From a virus, in the IMG/VR virus record IMGVR_UViG_3300035695_000001, positions 1 to 64,000 of that record: DNA of 64,000 bases. One strand, given 5' to 3'. Positions 55,393-64,000 of the stretch are shown piece by piece; the stretch's first letter is position 1, and every line of letters starts with the position of its first letter. The translations under genes and the position numbers were made by a program. The notes beneath the pieces are model-generated. The model saw only the letters and a list, made by a program, of their open reading frames with translations. It had not been told where the DNA came from and did not search any database.

Positions 55393-56136
55393 TCAGCCCC
55401 CCACGACGAAGACGTTGGTGCCCACCGGGAGGTCGACCGGCACAGGGCGGTAGTATTCGACGCCACCCCCACCACCGTAAGCGTTGGCGAAGGTCGAGCC
55501 CTGGAGGTCGATGTGCGTGCCGTCAATCACGGTCACCTTCCACACGTTGTTGGCCTCGACGGTCCCGGTCACGTCGACCACTACCACGTAGTAGCCGGTG
55601 ACCAGGTTCGCCGTCGAGGACACGGTCAGCCGGATCAGTCCGGACCCGTTGTTGGCGGCGCCGGAGATCGACAGCCCGCTCGCAGCGGCCACCATGACCG
55701 TGATCGAGACCGAGATGACGTTCCCGGCCCGCGTCGTGGTCATCGTCACTGGGAACGGCATCCCGTCGACGTAAGCGAACGACCAGCGGAAGTTGACGAC
55801 CTCCAGTTGGCTGTTCGGCACGCTATTGGCCCAGATCCCAGGCCCCAGGATCGACGTCGGCAGGGCCTCCACCGTGTAGGTCCCCACCCCTGTCCTGGTG
55901 GCCACCATCCAGTTCGACGGGCCCGTTCCCCACTCGGCCGAGCCGTCTGCGGGCGTCGAAACGCCGCTGGCGACCGTCGGGAATCTGAGCCACGCGCGCC
56001 TGGTCGTGAGCGACATCTGGGCGACCGAGTCGAACGCCCGATTGACCTGCGCGGCGGATAGGTCGGTCTGGACGTTAGCGACGATCACGGCATCGCGCAT
56101 TGGGATGCCGTAGGTCCCGGGGCTCTGGGCTTCCAT
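55393..56136 (-). CDS. Tail protein with fibre-like beta domain, 247 aa
   Basis: N-terminal ~80 residues helical (AVIVANVQTDLSAAQVNRAF), then a beta-rich body; residues ~170-235 share the pattern NVWKVTVIDGTHIDLQGSTF/ANAYGGGG with the 52378 gene. Lies between baseplate J and the gp48-like gene. Probably a baseplate-proximal or fibre-linking protein. Confidence 0.6.
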   Translation of the reverse strand: MEAQSPGTYGIPMRDAVIVANVQTDLSAAQVNRAFDSVAQMSLTTRRAWLRFPTVASGVSTPADGSAEWGTGPSNWMVATRTGVGTYTVEALPTSILGPGIWANSVPNSQLEVVNFRWSFAYVDGMPFPVTMTTTRAGNVISVSITVMVAAASGLSISGAANNGSGLIRLTVSSTANLVTGYYVVVVDVTGTVEANNVWKVTVIDGTHIDLQGSTFANAYGGGGGVEYYRPVPVDLPVGTNVFVVGG

Positions 56137-56151
56137 TGGTCGACGCTGCTC

Positions 56152-57711
56152 CTAAAGTTGCCTGAAGGCGAGGGAGCCAGAGAGCCCAGTCGCAGGGACG
56201 GCTCCGGCCAGGGTGATGACGAGTGGCGGGTCCCCAGTCGTGTCTGGGATCTGCGGCGTCGACTGCGCCGTGCTGGTCCCGGCGAGGTTGACCTGCGAGA
56301 GCGAGAAGTCCTCAATCTCAGCGTATGAGTTTGCAAGGATCCCCAGCATTTTAGTGGTGACTCCGCTAGGCACGCCGTTGGTGATGTCGGCCGCTGGCTG
56401 CCGGCTCGCCAGCGGGAGCAATTCGGGGAGCGCCGTGATCTCACCGGGGCCGAGTTTCTGGACCTGCGCGGCGACGTTCCGCGCGTAGGAGACGAGGTTG
56501 ATCGCGCCGGCCGAGATGTAGACCCGGCACCCCGCGTTGACGATCGTCGTGAGCCATGCGGGGTAGGCCCCCTGGACCGTGATGCTGAAGTTGGGCCACG
56601 ACCCAAGCACGGTCGCGATGTTGAACTCGCGCATGGTCCCCATGACGTGAGGGGTCACCGACGTGTCGAGCGTGGTCGGGTCCCAGATCCCGATGCTGGT
56701 CCCGACCACGGGGGCAGAGACCTGGCTCCCGGCCAGTGAGTGCGTCTGGATCGTGACCCCGAAGGCGATCCCGGTGACGTAGACGTCCTCCGCCGGCCAC
56801 GGAGCCTGGTCTCTCCACCCGCCTCCGTTCCCTGCGCCGAGCGGGAGCGGGAGCGTCAGAGCCGCCACCACGTCTGTCGGTTGGATGGTGCAGGAGTTGA
56901 CCGTGATCCGCTCCTGCCCGGGGAAGGCGGCGGCGAGGGCCCCGCGCACGACGTTCAGGGTGGGGGTGTTGAGAGTGCGGACCGGGCCGGCTTGGGTGCA
57001 GGCCACGGCGAAGGAGCCGGCCCCTCCGTTCGCGGCGTAGCAGTAGGCCGCCTCGACGGCCGCCGTGGCGTTCTCCGCGACCTCGACGACCATGGGCCAG
57101 TTGCCGCCCACGGGGGCCGCCGCGAGCCTCTGGAGGAGGCTGGCGCGGAGTTGGTCGTTCCCGTCTGCCGCGTACCCATCGGTGATCCCGCTCCCATCGA
57201 CGACCCCGGTACGGGCGAGCGCCCCGATGGCCGCGCTGTCCCAGGTGAAGATCGCGCCAGCCTGGGCGTCGCCTCCTGGCCCGCCGGAGATGCAGGTGAC
57301 GGGGACCGATGCGCCGGTGGCGAATGTCCCGCCCCCAGTCGCCCCAGTCGTGTACCGCTGGGCGCCGATCGTCCCTGTGAAGTTCGGAGGGATCGTGACG
57401 GTGCCGGAGCAGGTGATCGTGATCCCGCCGCTGGCGTTGCTCGCCGGACGTGGGGCGACCCCGAAGACGGCGGCCAGGGCGATGAGATCGTCCCCCGTCG
57501 CGGTGAGCGGGTTGGACTGGGCCAGGCTGATCTGGTTGTTGGCGATGGCCTGCGCCACCCGCTGCGTGATGGCGACGCCGCGGTTGTAGCAGTCGCTCCC
57601 GACCCCAGTCTCGACCGTGAGCCCGCCCGAGTAGACGTAGTAGGCGTACCGGAGCGCATCGAGGTACGTGGCGAGCAACTGGCTCGGGGTCGGGTACGCG
57701 GTCTGCACCAT
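56152..57711 (-). CDS. Baseplate J-like protein (Mu gp47-like), 519 aa
   Basis: Residues ~70-150 fit the Baseplate_J opening: ATGDDLIALAAVFGVAPRPA, then SGTVTIPPNFTGTIGAQRY, with the IP-G and 'tG-xLdxlA' motifs. Longer than many relatives (350-400 aa) because of extra beta segments in the middle. Forms the wedge of the contractile-tail baseplate. Three bases from the 57714 gene, same operon. Confidence 0.85.
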   Translation of the reverse strand: MVQTAYPTPSQLLATYLDALRYAYYVYSGGLTVETGVGSDCYNRGVAITQRVAQAIANNQISLAQSNPLTATGDDLIALAAVFGVAPRPASNASGGITITCSGTVTIPPNFTGTIGAQRYTTGATGGGTFATGASVPVTCISGGPGGDAQAGAIFTWDSAAIGALARTGVVDGSGITDGYAADGNDQLRASLLQRLAAAPVGGNWPMVVEVAENATAAVEAAYCYAANGGAGSFAVACTQAGPVRTLNTPTLNVVRGALAAAFPGQERITVNSCTIQPTDVVAALTLPLPLGAGNGGGWRDQAPWPAEDVYVTGIAFGVTIQTHSLAGSQVSAPVVGTSIGIWDPTTLDTSVTPHVMGTMREFNIATVLGSWPNFSITVQGAYPAWLTTIVNAGCRVYISAGAINLVSYARNVAAQVQKLGPGEITALPELLPLASRQPAADITNGVPSGVTTKMLGILANSYAEIEDFSLSQVNLAGTSTAQSTPQIPDTTGDPPLVITLAGAVPATGLSGSLAFRQL

Positions 57712-57713
57712 GG

Positions 57714-58157
57714 CTACAACGTCACCGTATCCGCCGCGCTGGTGCGCAGGTTGAAGAACTTGATCGAGCGGATCACGGTCTGGTGCCCGTCGTCGGTCAC
57801 GGTGACGACCACGTCCTTGATCGCCCCCTCCTTGACCATGCCTTGCAGGGCCGTGATGTACGCCTGGCGCTGTTGCTCCAGTGCCGCCGCGTAGATGATC
57901 GGGATGGGGATCTCCGCCGCCTGGCAGGTGAGGATGACCCGCTGCGCGGTCCCGTCCATGCCCACGAGGTTCCCCGACGGGTCGACCACGTACCGGAGCG
58001 TTCGCTGGTCAGGGACAGAGCCTGGGGCCATCAGCGCGCCGGGCCCGCGGTCCTGGACGAGCAGGGCCCTCGACGCCTTCACCGATGGGGCGACGAGCGT
58101 GATCGTGCCGCCACCGGCCGGGCCTGACCCTGCGGGGAAGGAGCCTACGCCGCCCAT
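57714..58157 (-). CDS. Mu gp46-like baseplate protein, 147 aa
   Basis: Gene order (between gp45-like and gp47-like) and the pattern NLVGMDGTAQRVILTCQAAE, GMVKEGAIKDVVVTVTDDG agree with the gp46/gpW-type wedge component. Gly/Pro-rich N-terminus. Size is right for the family. Confidence 0.65.
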   Translation of the reverse strand: MGGVGSFPAGSGPAGGGTITLVAPSVKASRALLVQDRGPGALMAPGSVPDQRTLRYVVDPSGNLVGMDGTAQRVILTCQAAEIPIPIIYAAALEQQRQAYITALQGMVKEGAIKDVVVTVTDDGHQTVIRSIKFFNLRTSAADTVTL

Positions 58158-58174
58158 CAGCTACACCGCTCCCT

Positions 58175-58900
58175 TCATGGGACGACCAGCGGCACGAGGT
58201 TGACCAGGATGCCAGCGGGGGCCCCTAGACTCGGCGTCGTGGTGATCGCGATGGTGCCGCCAGGCAGGAAGGCGATGACGCAGTTCCCAGGCGGGGTCGT
58301 CGAGGTGAAGGAGAGCGTCAGACCGGCGGCGGACACGTTGACGGCCCCCGAGTTACCAGCGCCATCGGTGTAGGTGGCCGCGAGCGACGTCGGCGAGGCT
58401 TCCACCGTCACGTCGCCCGTCTGGGCCGTGATGGTGCCGGCCGCCTTGTCGAGCACCAAGGACGCACCCCCTGCCTTGGCGCTGACCTGCTTCGCAGTCG
58501 CGTCCAGTTCGACGTGGAGGTCCGCGTCCGTCTTGCTGTAGAGCCCGACCTTGTCGGCGCCCGTCGCGTCGAGCCACGCGAAGGCGTTGGCGTTCAGGCT
58601 GGTGATGACACGGTCCGACGAGCCGATCGTGAAGTTCGCATTGGCCAGCGCTTGCAGTTCCCTGTCATCGCGGGCCGCGATTCCGATCCGGTCGTCCCCG
58701 AGCGTCATCTGGACGACGCCAGCGCTCCCCCCTTGGGTGTCCGCTGGCGCAGGACCACCGTAGAACCCGAGCGACGCGAACATCGGCGCCTCTGCCGCAA
58801 CGCCGGTTCCGTCGCTGGTGTCGCCGAGGTTCGGGGTCGCCCCGTCGTCCTCCGACGTGGCCGTGACGCCAAGGATCTCGAAGTCATAGTCGTTGACCAT
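58175..58900 (-). CDS. Mu gp45/gpV-like baseplate spike protein, 241 aa
   Basis: Residues ~42-80 (SLGFYGGPAPADTQGGSAGV, VQMTLGDDRIGIAARDDRE) match the OB-like start of Mu gp45. The rest is regular beta with many Asp/Thr/Gly, as in the triple-stranded spike. Makes the central membrane-piercing spike. Its ATG shares a base with the upstream stop. Confidence 0.75.
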   Translation of the reverse strand: MVNDYDFEILGVTATSEDDGATPNLGDTSDGTGVAAEAPMFASLGFYGGPAPADTQGGSAGVVQMTLGDDRIGIAARDDRELQALANANFTIGSSDRVITSLNANAFAWLDATGADKVGLYSKTDADLHVELDATAKQVSAKAGGASLVLDKAAGTITAQTGDVTVEASPTSLAATYTDGAGNSGAVNVSAAGLTLSFTSTTPPGNCVIAFLPGGTIAITTTPSLGAPAGILVNLVPLVVP

Positions 58901-60117
58901 CAGGTGCTACCAGGGGAAGGACCGAGGATGAGGGCCCCGCTCGGGATGAGGATGCCGGACGTTCTCTGCCCACCGCTCACGTCGAGGTGCAGGGTACGTT
59001 CAAGCATCCAGAAGGTGGCGTCGAGCCCCTCTGGGACGATGGCCAGCCGGCCCTGTGTGTCCACCGACCAGACCGCGCCAGATTTCGTGAGCCAGCCGTC
59101 GACCGTCCACCCCTTGACCTGGTAGGCGTGGACCGCGTGCTTGCCCAACACAAGTTGCGCCGCCGCGGTACACTTGGTCGGGTCTGAACTGTGCTTGTCT
59201 TTGTAGATCAGCGGCTTGGTCGGATGGGTCGCGCTCTTGTAAACGCATAGCGTAGGGAGCACGTCCGAAGCCAGCGTGACCGGGCTCTTGGGCCTGCTGG
59301 CGTTGAACGCGGCACCGCTCGTACCAGGCGGCGGCCCCTGTTGGCCAGCCTGCCCAATGACTGACGCCTGGGAGAACGCCTGCTTGTTGGTGGTCTCGAC
59401 CTCGATGTCGCCGTAGAACAGGTTGAACTCTGAGCCGAGTCCTGGTTGCGTCGACATCCCCAGCGACCACGACCTTCCCTGTGTGTAGTTCGCCGTACCA
59501 AGGATGATCCCGCCGTTGCCGTCGTCGCGCATGACGACGCCGAGCCTGGTCACGATCTTGTTGATGAAGGCGACGCAGTTCTCACCCTCCTTAGCTACCG
59601 CTGCCTTGGTTTTCAGATCGCTCACCACGAACGGCGGAGCGGTCCCTCCGGGCAACGGCTTGCCTGAAAGAGCCTCGGCCCGTGCTCTACCGTCGGTGGT
59701 GATCGGGAAGCCGGGAGGGTAGTACGGCGCCAGCACCTGCCGGACAACGGCTTCGATCGACGTCGCCGACTTACTGCGGATCGTGTAGTCAGGGTTGACG
59801 TTGGCCTCGTGCGCCGTGGTGAGCAGGCTCTCGCACTGGATCTGGAGCGTGCATCCCGTCTTGGCGCTGTACCTCCGCTTCGCGCTGACGACGAGGTAGC
59901 GCCCCTGGCAGGCGCTGTTGACGTAGACACGAACCTCTGCCCCGCGGTCGAGCCTGGTCCTGTAGTCGTTCCACCGCGCGAGAGGCGGAGCGATGTGCAG
60001 GTCCAGATGGCCGAGCGGGTCGGTGAAAGAGTCCTTGAGCGTGGCCTGCGTGAACGTGTCGACGACGAAACCATCAGGGGTCGCGATGCGAAGTTGGGCG
60101 CGTGGCTGGTTCGCCAT
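58900..60117 (-). CDS. Mu gp44/gpP-like baseplate hub protein, 405 aa
   Basis: Order and pattern fit: a beta N-terminal domain (RAQLRIATPDGFVVDTFTQA), RLDRGAEVRVYVNSACQGRY, then CTLQIQCESLLTTAHEANV and SATSIEAVVRQVLAPY. This is the layout of gpD/gpP-type hubs that link the tail tube to the spike. C-terminal beta domain intact. Confidence 0.75.
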   Translation of the reverse strand: MANQPRAQLRIATPDGFVVDTFTQATLKDSFTDPLGHLDLHIAPPLARWNDYRTRLDRGAEVRVYVNSACQGRYLVVSAKRRYSAKTGCTLQIQCESLLTTAHEANVNPDYTIRSKSATSIEAVVRQVLAPYYPPGFPITTDGRARAEALSGKPLPGGTAPPFVVSDLKTKAAVAKEGENCVAFINKIVTRLGVVMRDDGNGGIILGTANYTQGRSWSLGMSTQPGLGSEFNLFYGDIEVETTNKQAFSQASVIGQAGQQGPPPGTSGAAFNASRPKSPVTLASDVLPTLCVYKSATHPTKPLIYKDKHSSDPTKCTAAAQLVLGKHAVHAYQVKGWTVDGWLTKSGAVWSVDTQGRLAIVPEGLDATFWMLERTLHLDVSGGQRTSGILIPSGALILGPSPGST

Positions 60118-60120
60118 ACG

Positions 60121-61077
60121 TCAGGCCGCCGTGTAGTAGGTGATGGCCTTGTACTTCGGCACCTGGACGAATGGGATCAACTGCGGGTTGAGCCCGAGGA
60201 TGTCGTCGAAGGTGTTGCCCACCGAGTTTGCAAACGCGGCCAGGGTGGTAGGTGTGTCGATGGTCCTGCTCGCGGTTGGCCGGTTGGCCAGGCCGATCTG
60301 CGTCTGGGCGCCCTGGATGTAGGAGAAGAACGCCCAGACGGCCGACAGCGCCTGGGACGCCTGACAGGCGTCGAGCGACGTCAGGATCTCAGCCATCGCG
60401 ATGACGTCACCGATGAGCGCCAGGATCTGCGCCAGCGTCGTGAATGACAGCGAGAAGACGCCGCCCGAGATGGCCGCCCAGATCGACGAGAGAGAGATGC
60501 TCGCGCCCGTCGGCATCCCGTACATGCCCCACGTTTGCTGGGGCAGCCTCCCAGGCCCAGGGAAGACACCGAACTCGGCGCACGCTGCATCGGCAGCGCT
60601 CGCCAATGTGGCTGGGTTGCCGGCGAGCACGTCGCCGAAGAAGGCGATGGTGCTCGGATCCTCGTTGGTCAACTCCCAGGTGATGGTCACCGTGATGCCG
60701 CTCAGGCTCTCGGTGGTGATGGTCGTCGACCCGTCCGCCACGACGGCGCGAACCGACCCAAGGAGCGGGTGGACGAGATCCCCGGGGTTGCCGTCGAGCA
60801 CCTGGGTCTTGAAGACCTCCCAGTATTCTGGGAACCAGCGCGCGTACCCCAGCGGTGGCGCTTGCGTCTGCGTGTTCAGGAAGCGGCACTCGACCTTGAA
60901 CGGCTTGACGTCCATCCCGGTCCAGTCGTGGCCGGCGATGTCGACATAGGGGTACTCACGCTTCGCCTGACGGTGCGTCCATTCGAGCGGGAAGGCGTGG
61001 TACGGCGGGAGCAAGAGCCCGCGCCAAGACGGCGCGGAGAGCCCTTGGATGATGGTGCTGTCGCCGGTCGCCATCAC
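60121..61077 (-). CDS. DNA circularisation/Mu gpN-like baseplate protein, 318 aa
   Basis: Residues ~15-130 are the DNA_circ_N domain: PSWRGLLLPPYHAFPLEW, DVKPFKVECRFLN, LGYARWFPEYWEVFKTQVLD, NPGDLVHPLLG, ITWELTNED. The C-terminal half is helical and hydrophobic. Despite the name the family is a tail/baseplate component. ATGA-coupled to the tape-measure gene. The same domain occurs at the end of the 42611 gene. Confidence 0.85.
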   Translation of the reverse strand: MMATGDSTIIQGLSAPSWRGLLLPPYHAFPLEWTHRQAKREYPYVDIAGHDWTGMDVKPFKVECRFLNTQTQAPPLGYARWFPEYWEVFKTQVLDGNPGDLVHPLLGSVRAVVADGSTTITTESLSGITVTITWELTNEDPSTIAFFGDVLAGNPATLASAADAACAEFGVFPGPGRLPQQTWGMYGMPTGASISLSSIWAAISGGVFSLSFTTLAQILALIGDVIAMAEILTSLDACQASQALSAVWAFFSYIQGAQTQIGLANRPTASRTIDTPTTLAAFANSVGNTFDDILGLNPQLIPFVQVPKYKAITYYTAA

Positions 61078-63245
61078 TTCCCCGGAGTCGCGCCAGAGAA
61101 GACGCTGCCGCCACTGCCGTGGTTGGCTCGATCGACGATCGTGCCCAGCGTAGCGATGTGACGGCCGATTGCATCGGCTGCGGCGTGTTGCTTGTCGGCT
61201 GCGGCGTGTTGCTTGTCGGCTGCGGCGTGTTGCTTGTCGGCTGTTGGACTCCCAGTAGCCGGCGTAGTACCAGGCGCTGCTGTGGTCGTATGGTCACCTG
61301 ACCCACCGAGCCCGCCACCCTCGTCGTAAGCCGCTAGGGCTTGCTTGTGCTCCTTGAGCTTGGCGTACATCGCCATCAACTCGACTTGGGTCCGGCCCTT
61401 GGATTGCTCGCCTGAGTCAAGGGCAGCCTCCTCCTCGCCGACGTAGAATCTGGAAGCGTCAACGATTCGCTTCTTGAGCAGCCTCCGCTTGACCGAAGTC
61501 TCCTTGGACTCGCCAGGCTTCTCCTCGCCGAGCGCTGCGTACTGCGAGAGCGCCTCCTGACGCTCTTGCGCGTACGTCGCCATGGCGTTTGTATGCTCGC
61601 CGCCGCTGACCAGGTGTAGCGCTTGCAGGAATGCGACGACGCCACGGACGGCCGTACCGAGGAGACCCACGGAGCCAGCGAGCGCCTCCCACAGCCCCTT
61701 GTTTGCTCCGATCTCTTTCATGAACCCGGTCAGCGTTGGGACCATCTCCTTGCCCACCGCCTGGACCAGGCTCTGCCAGGCGGCTTCCATCTGGGCTCCG
61801 CCCGTCGCTTGGACCGTGTTCACGTCCTGGAGCAGGTCCTTGTAGTCGCCCGACGCGGCGGCCAGTTCATCGAACTTGGCCTTGACCGCGGATGCCCCGG
61901 CGGCGGCCTTCTCCTTCTCGGTCCCCTGTGTTGAGGCATACGCCTTATTGAAGGCGTCGAGCATTGGCGTCATCACGGCGCCTGGCTGACCCCTGCCGCC
62001 ACCGCCGAAGATTTTGTCGAGCGCGAGCTTCATCGGGACCGCGTTGGTCTCGTCCCCCTTGACGGTGTTCTGGGCGCGGGCCTTCACGAACATCTCCGCC
62101 ATGATGTCTTGGATCGGACGGATCTTTGCCTGCCCGTGCTCGTCCTTCTCGGTCGAGTAGACGTCGAGTCCTAGACCACCCTTCCCGGTCCCCTTTAGTT
62201 TCGTGGCCTGGCTCGTGAGTTTGGACATGAACATGCCCACAGCCTGGCCTGAACGCTCCGGGTCTCCACCCTCGCCCGCCGCACCGAGGAGCGCGTTCAT
62301 GCCGCGAACGCCGAGCCGCTCGATGTCGTAACCTGCACCCTTTGCACGCCCTGATGCCAACTGGAGTTGTGACGCCGCCTGCTCGAACGAGACGCCGCCA
62401 ACCTTCGCACGAGCAGCAACTGCGGCCAGAGCGTCGCCCATCTCGTTGACGTCCTTGATCTTGAACTCGCGGTGGAGTTTGCCCGCGAGCGCCCCGATCT
62501 CCTCCGTCCCCTTCCCGGTCGCCTGCGACACCTTGGCGATGACGTCGGCGTACTTCCGCGCGTCGGGGAGACTCCCGCTCTTCTCACGGAAAGCCCCTAC
62601 GCCGGCTGCCACGTCCTCGGCCTTCATGCCAGGGTTGGCGATGGCGGTCTCCTCGAACTCCCGACGGAGCGCGGAGACGTTGGTCAACTTTTCTCCTGGA
62701 CGGCGCGCGTCGATGGCAATGCGACGGGCGATCCCCTGGAGTTTCATCGACTCGCGGACGGCTCCGCTGATGCCGTCGATGACCTTGCCGCTGAGTCCAG
62801 AGAGGCTGGTCATCCAGCCGGCGCCGAGGTCGCTGATGAGCCGCTTCCCGATCCCTCCTAGGAGGTTCGGCACGACCATGGCAATGCGACGGGCCGAAGC
62901 CACCGCGGCGTCTTCGACCTTCTTGATCGATGCTTCCTGAGCCGCGGCGGCCTTCTTCGCCTCGTCCTCCCGGATCTTCGCGACCGCCTTGGCATCTGCC
63001 ATGGCTTTCTTCGCAGCATCAGAAGACGCCTTGGCCGTAGCGCGCTCCTGTGCCGCCATCTCGGCCGTGACGTTGCGCGAGACGCCTAGCCTGGCGTTCA
63101 TCGCCTTGCGCCACTCGGCGTCGGCACGTTCCTGTGCAGCCTGCTGAGCGGCTTGCGCTCGCACGCCGTCCTCGCCCAGCGTGGCGATGGCCTTCTTCAG
63201 TTCGGCGTCGCCGATCTTGCTGAACTGCCAGACGACTTCGGGCAT
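61074..63245 (-). CDS. Tape-measure protein, 723 aa
   Basis: N-terminal ~110 residues: an Ala/Lys/Glu-rich coiled coil. Middle: a TMP domain region (AGVGAFREKSGSLPDARKYA, KVSQATGKGTEEIGALAGKL, LGVRGMNALLGAAGEG). Hydrophobic segment near residues 530-560 (AGSVGLLGTAVRGVVAFLQA). C-terminus low complexity with three ADKQHAA repeats. At 723 aa it predicts a tail of roughly 100 nm using the usual rule; that is an estimate. Sets tail length and is ejected with DNA. Confidence 0.85.
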   Translation of the reverse strand: MPEVVWQFSKIGDAELKKAIATLGEDGVRAQAAQQAAQERADAEWRKAMNARLGVSRNVTAEMAAQERATAKASSDAAKKAMADAKAVAKIREDEAKKAAAAQEASIKKVEDAAVASARRIAMVVPNLLGGIGKRLISDLGAGWMTSLSGLSGKVIDGISGAVRESMKLQGIARRIAIDARRPGEKLTNVSALRREFEETAIANPGMKAEDVAAGVGAFREKSGSLPDARKYADVIAKVSQATGKGTEEIGALAGKLHREFKIKDVNEMGDALAAVAARAKVGGVSFEQAASQLQLASGRAKGAGYDIERLGVRGMNALLGAAGEGGDPERSGQAVGMFMSKLTSQATKLKGTGKGGLGLDVYSTEKDEHGQAKIRPIQDIMAEMFVKARAQNTVKGDETNAVPMKLALDKIFGGGGRGQPGAVMTPMLDAFNKAYASTQGTEKEKAAAGASAVKAKFDELAAASGDYKDLLQDVNTVQATGGAQMEAAWQSLVQAVGKEMVPTLTGFMKEIGANKGLWEALAGSVGLLGTAVRGVVAFLQALHLVSGGEHTNAMATYAQERQEALSQYAALGEEKPGESKETSVKRRLLKKRIVDASRFYVGEEEAALDSGEQSKGRTQVELMAMYAKLKEHKQALAAYDEGGGLGGSGDHTTTAAPGTTPATGSPTADKQHAAADKQHAAADKQHAAADAIGRHIATLGTIVDRANHGSGGSVFSGATPGK
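61175..61237 (-). repeat. 21-bp tandem repeat, three copies, in the tape-measure gene
   Basis: Three exact copies of a 21-bp unit (plus-strand CGGCTGCGGCGTGTTGCTTG + T) followed by a partial fourth. They encode A-A-D-K-Q-H-A units in frame, so copy number can change without breaking the gene. Confidence 0.9.
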
Positions 63246-63249
63246 GGCG

Positions 63250-63639
63250 CTACGACCCCACCTGGTTCAAGGCGTCGTCCAGACGCTGCTCGGCGAGCGC
63301 GGCGACCTCCGCCGTACGGGAGAAGCCCTTCTTCTCCACGAAACTGGCGTGCTCGGCGTGCGCTCCCCAGGTCACCGTCACCGAGTCCGCGTCGATGACG
63401 GGAACTTCGGCGTAGGTGCTGGCGTCCAGCGCGCCGGTCTTGCTCTTGTACGCGGCGCTCGCCAGCGCCTCGGCCGTGGCTTCGTCCAGCGTGGTCTTCA
63501 TGACCTCGGCGACGCCTTCCAGAGCCTTGATCTGTTCTGCGGAAGCGCCAGGCATCTCAGCGGCTTCGTCCACCTCGCGCAACGCTGCCGCGACAGCGTC
63601 TGCACCAGTGGCAGTGAAGTCCCAGAGGAGGGCTGGCAT
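63250..63639 (-). CDS. Tail-module hypothetical protein, 129 aa
   Basis: Mostly helical with a beta centre (AEVPVIDADSVTVTWGAHAE). Lies directly before the tape-measure gene in transcription order, where tail assembly chaperones or tail connectors normally are. No family match. Confidence 0.55.
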   Translation of the reverse strand: MPALLWDFTATGADAVAAALREVDEAAEMPGASAEQIKALEGVAEVMKTTLDEATAEALASAAYKSKTGALDASTYAEVPVIDADSVTVTWGAHAEHASFVEKKGFSRTAEVAALAEQRLDDALNQVGS

Positions 63640-63642
63640 TGC

Positions 63643-63999
63643 TTACTCCGCGGCGGGCTCCGGCCTGGCAGCCAGCGCCGCTTCCAGTTCTGCGATCCGC
63701 ACTCGCGCAGCAGCCAGCGCAGACTCCGCTGCCTCTCGGTCGGCAACGAACGCCGGGAGCGCTGCCTGTGCGTCCACGACCTCCTGCCTGGCGCTTGTGA
63801 GTTTTGCGGCCATGAGCGACGCGATGAGGATCGTCTCGCTCATGCTCCTTGGAGCGAACAGGATCTTGGGGATGTCGGTCCCGATGTTGCTGGCCAGGGC
63901 CGGCGCCATCTTCTCGACGATCTCGTCGGCGCTCTCCACCGTGAGGGCCGGAGCGAGCGCCATCTCCTCCTTCGTCAGCCGGTACATGTTGTGGAGCGC
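63643..63999 (-). CDS. Tail-module protein with coiled-coil end (5' end probably outside window)
   Basis: From the ATG at 63987 it reads MYRLTKEEMALAPALTVES and ends in an Ala/Glu coiled coil (ADREAAESALAAARVRIAEL). No ribosome site is visible in the 13 bases before this ATG, and the frame stays open (A-L-H-N) to the window edge, so the true start is probably beyond it. Possibly a tail assembly chaperone, by position only. Confidence 0.5.
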   Translation of the reverse strand, partial: ALHNMYRLTKEEMALAPALTVESADEIVEKMAPALASNIGTDIPKILFAPRSMSETILIASLMAAKLTSARQEVVDAQAALPAFVADREAAESALAAARVRIAELEAALAARPEPAAE

Positions 64000-64000
64000 C

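Noticed and set aside
61175-61243. Possible CRISPR array
   Set aside because: The 21-bp units are directly adjacent with no spacers and encode repeated residues in the tape-measure protein.
1-64000. Integrase, excisionase, terminase, portal or DNA polymerase gene
   Set aside because: None of their motifs was found in the window, so I do not claim lysogeny or packaging type.

Overview
The window is a GC-rich (roughly two-thirds G+C by eye), tightly packed stretch of a tailed double-stranded DNA phage genome, or a prophage-like element. Genes run in long same-strand blocks. Starts often overlap the upstream stop by four bases (ATGA, GTGA, and several TTGA). The 51-64 kb block is a contractile-tail (Mu-like) module read leftwards: tape measure, DNA-circularisation-like baseplate protein, gp44/gpP-like hub, gp45/gpV-like spike, gp46-like protein, gp47/baseplate-J, gp48-like protein and fibres. 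No terminase, portal, polymerase or integrase was found, so the head module probably lies outside the window. Host is inference only: the short Cys-rich lipoproteins with Asp/Gly/Thr-rich linkers at 49.6-51.2 kb and the Cys-containing lipoprotein in the lysis block look like those of Myxococcota (Polyangia-like bacteria).

Layout. 0-24.8 kb (+): DNA-metabolism and small accessory genes: DUF3560-methyltransferase, DUF932-like and DUF4313-like proteins, an HTH protein, a cysteine-peptidase-like protein, SSB, tRNA-Pro(UGG), a Sak4-like recombination ATPase, a TnpB-only IS200/IS605-type insertion, a nucleotidyltransferase and a RecB/Cas4-like nuclease ORF. 24.8-29.3 kb (-): three exported proteins, namely a signal-peptide beta-helix protein and two lipoproteins. 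29.3-30.2 kb: a mostly non-coding divergent region. 30.2-38.7 kb (+): a chain of coupled small genes including a PD-(D/E)XK-like nuclease, a uracil-DNA-glycosylase-like protein, an ATP-grasp-like protein and a DHH phosphoesterase. 38.6-42.5 kb (-): lysis block with GH25 endolysin, papain-like protease, small lipoprotein and YkgJ-like protein. 42.6-45.1 kb (-): a large protein joining a capsid-like region to a baseplate (DNA-circularisation) domain. 45.3-48.6 kb (+): HicB-like, ParB-like, lytic transglycosylase-like and membrane proteins. 48.5-49.6 kb: two leftward genes and two leftward terminators. 49.6-51.2 kb (+): Cys-rich lipoproteins. 51.2-64 kb (-): tail module.

Two repeated non-coding families give the genome its regulatory logic. 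First, 15 near-identical bulged RNA hairpins plus one smaller variant sit between stop codon and Shine-Dalgarno sequence of almost every uncoupled gene between 1.5 and 21.4 kb: 7-bp lower stem, single nucleotide bulged on the 3' side, short upper stem, usually a 4-nt loop, often preceded by GCGCAC. They are absent from the later blocks. Second, the 9-mer TGCTAGACA / TGTCTAGCA, usually as two copies 10-15 bp apart, marks the boundaries of transcription blocks at 6.9, 12.3, 15.2, 30.1, 36.6 and 45.2 kb, with single or degenerate copies at 28.1, 46.8, 49.5 and 54.8 kb. I read the hairpins as candidate RNA-level control elements and the 9-mers as candidate operators or phage-specific promoter elements. 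Neither could be matched to a known family from the sequence alone.
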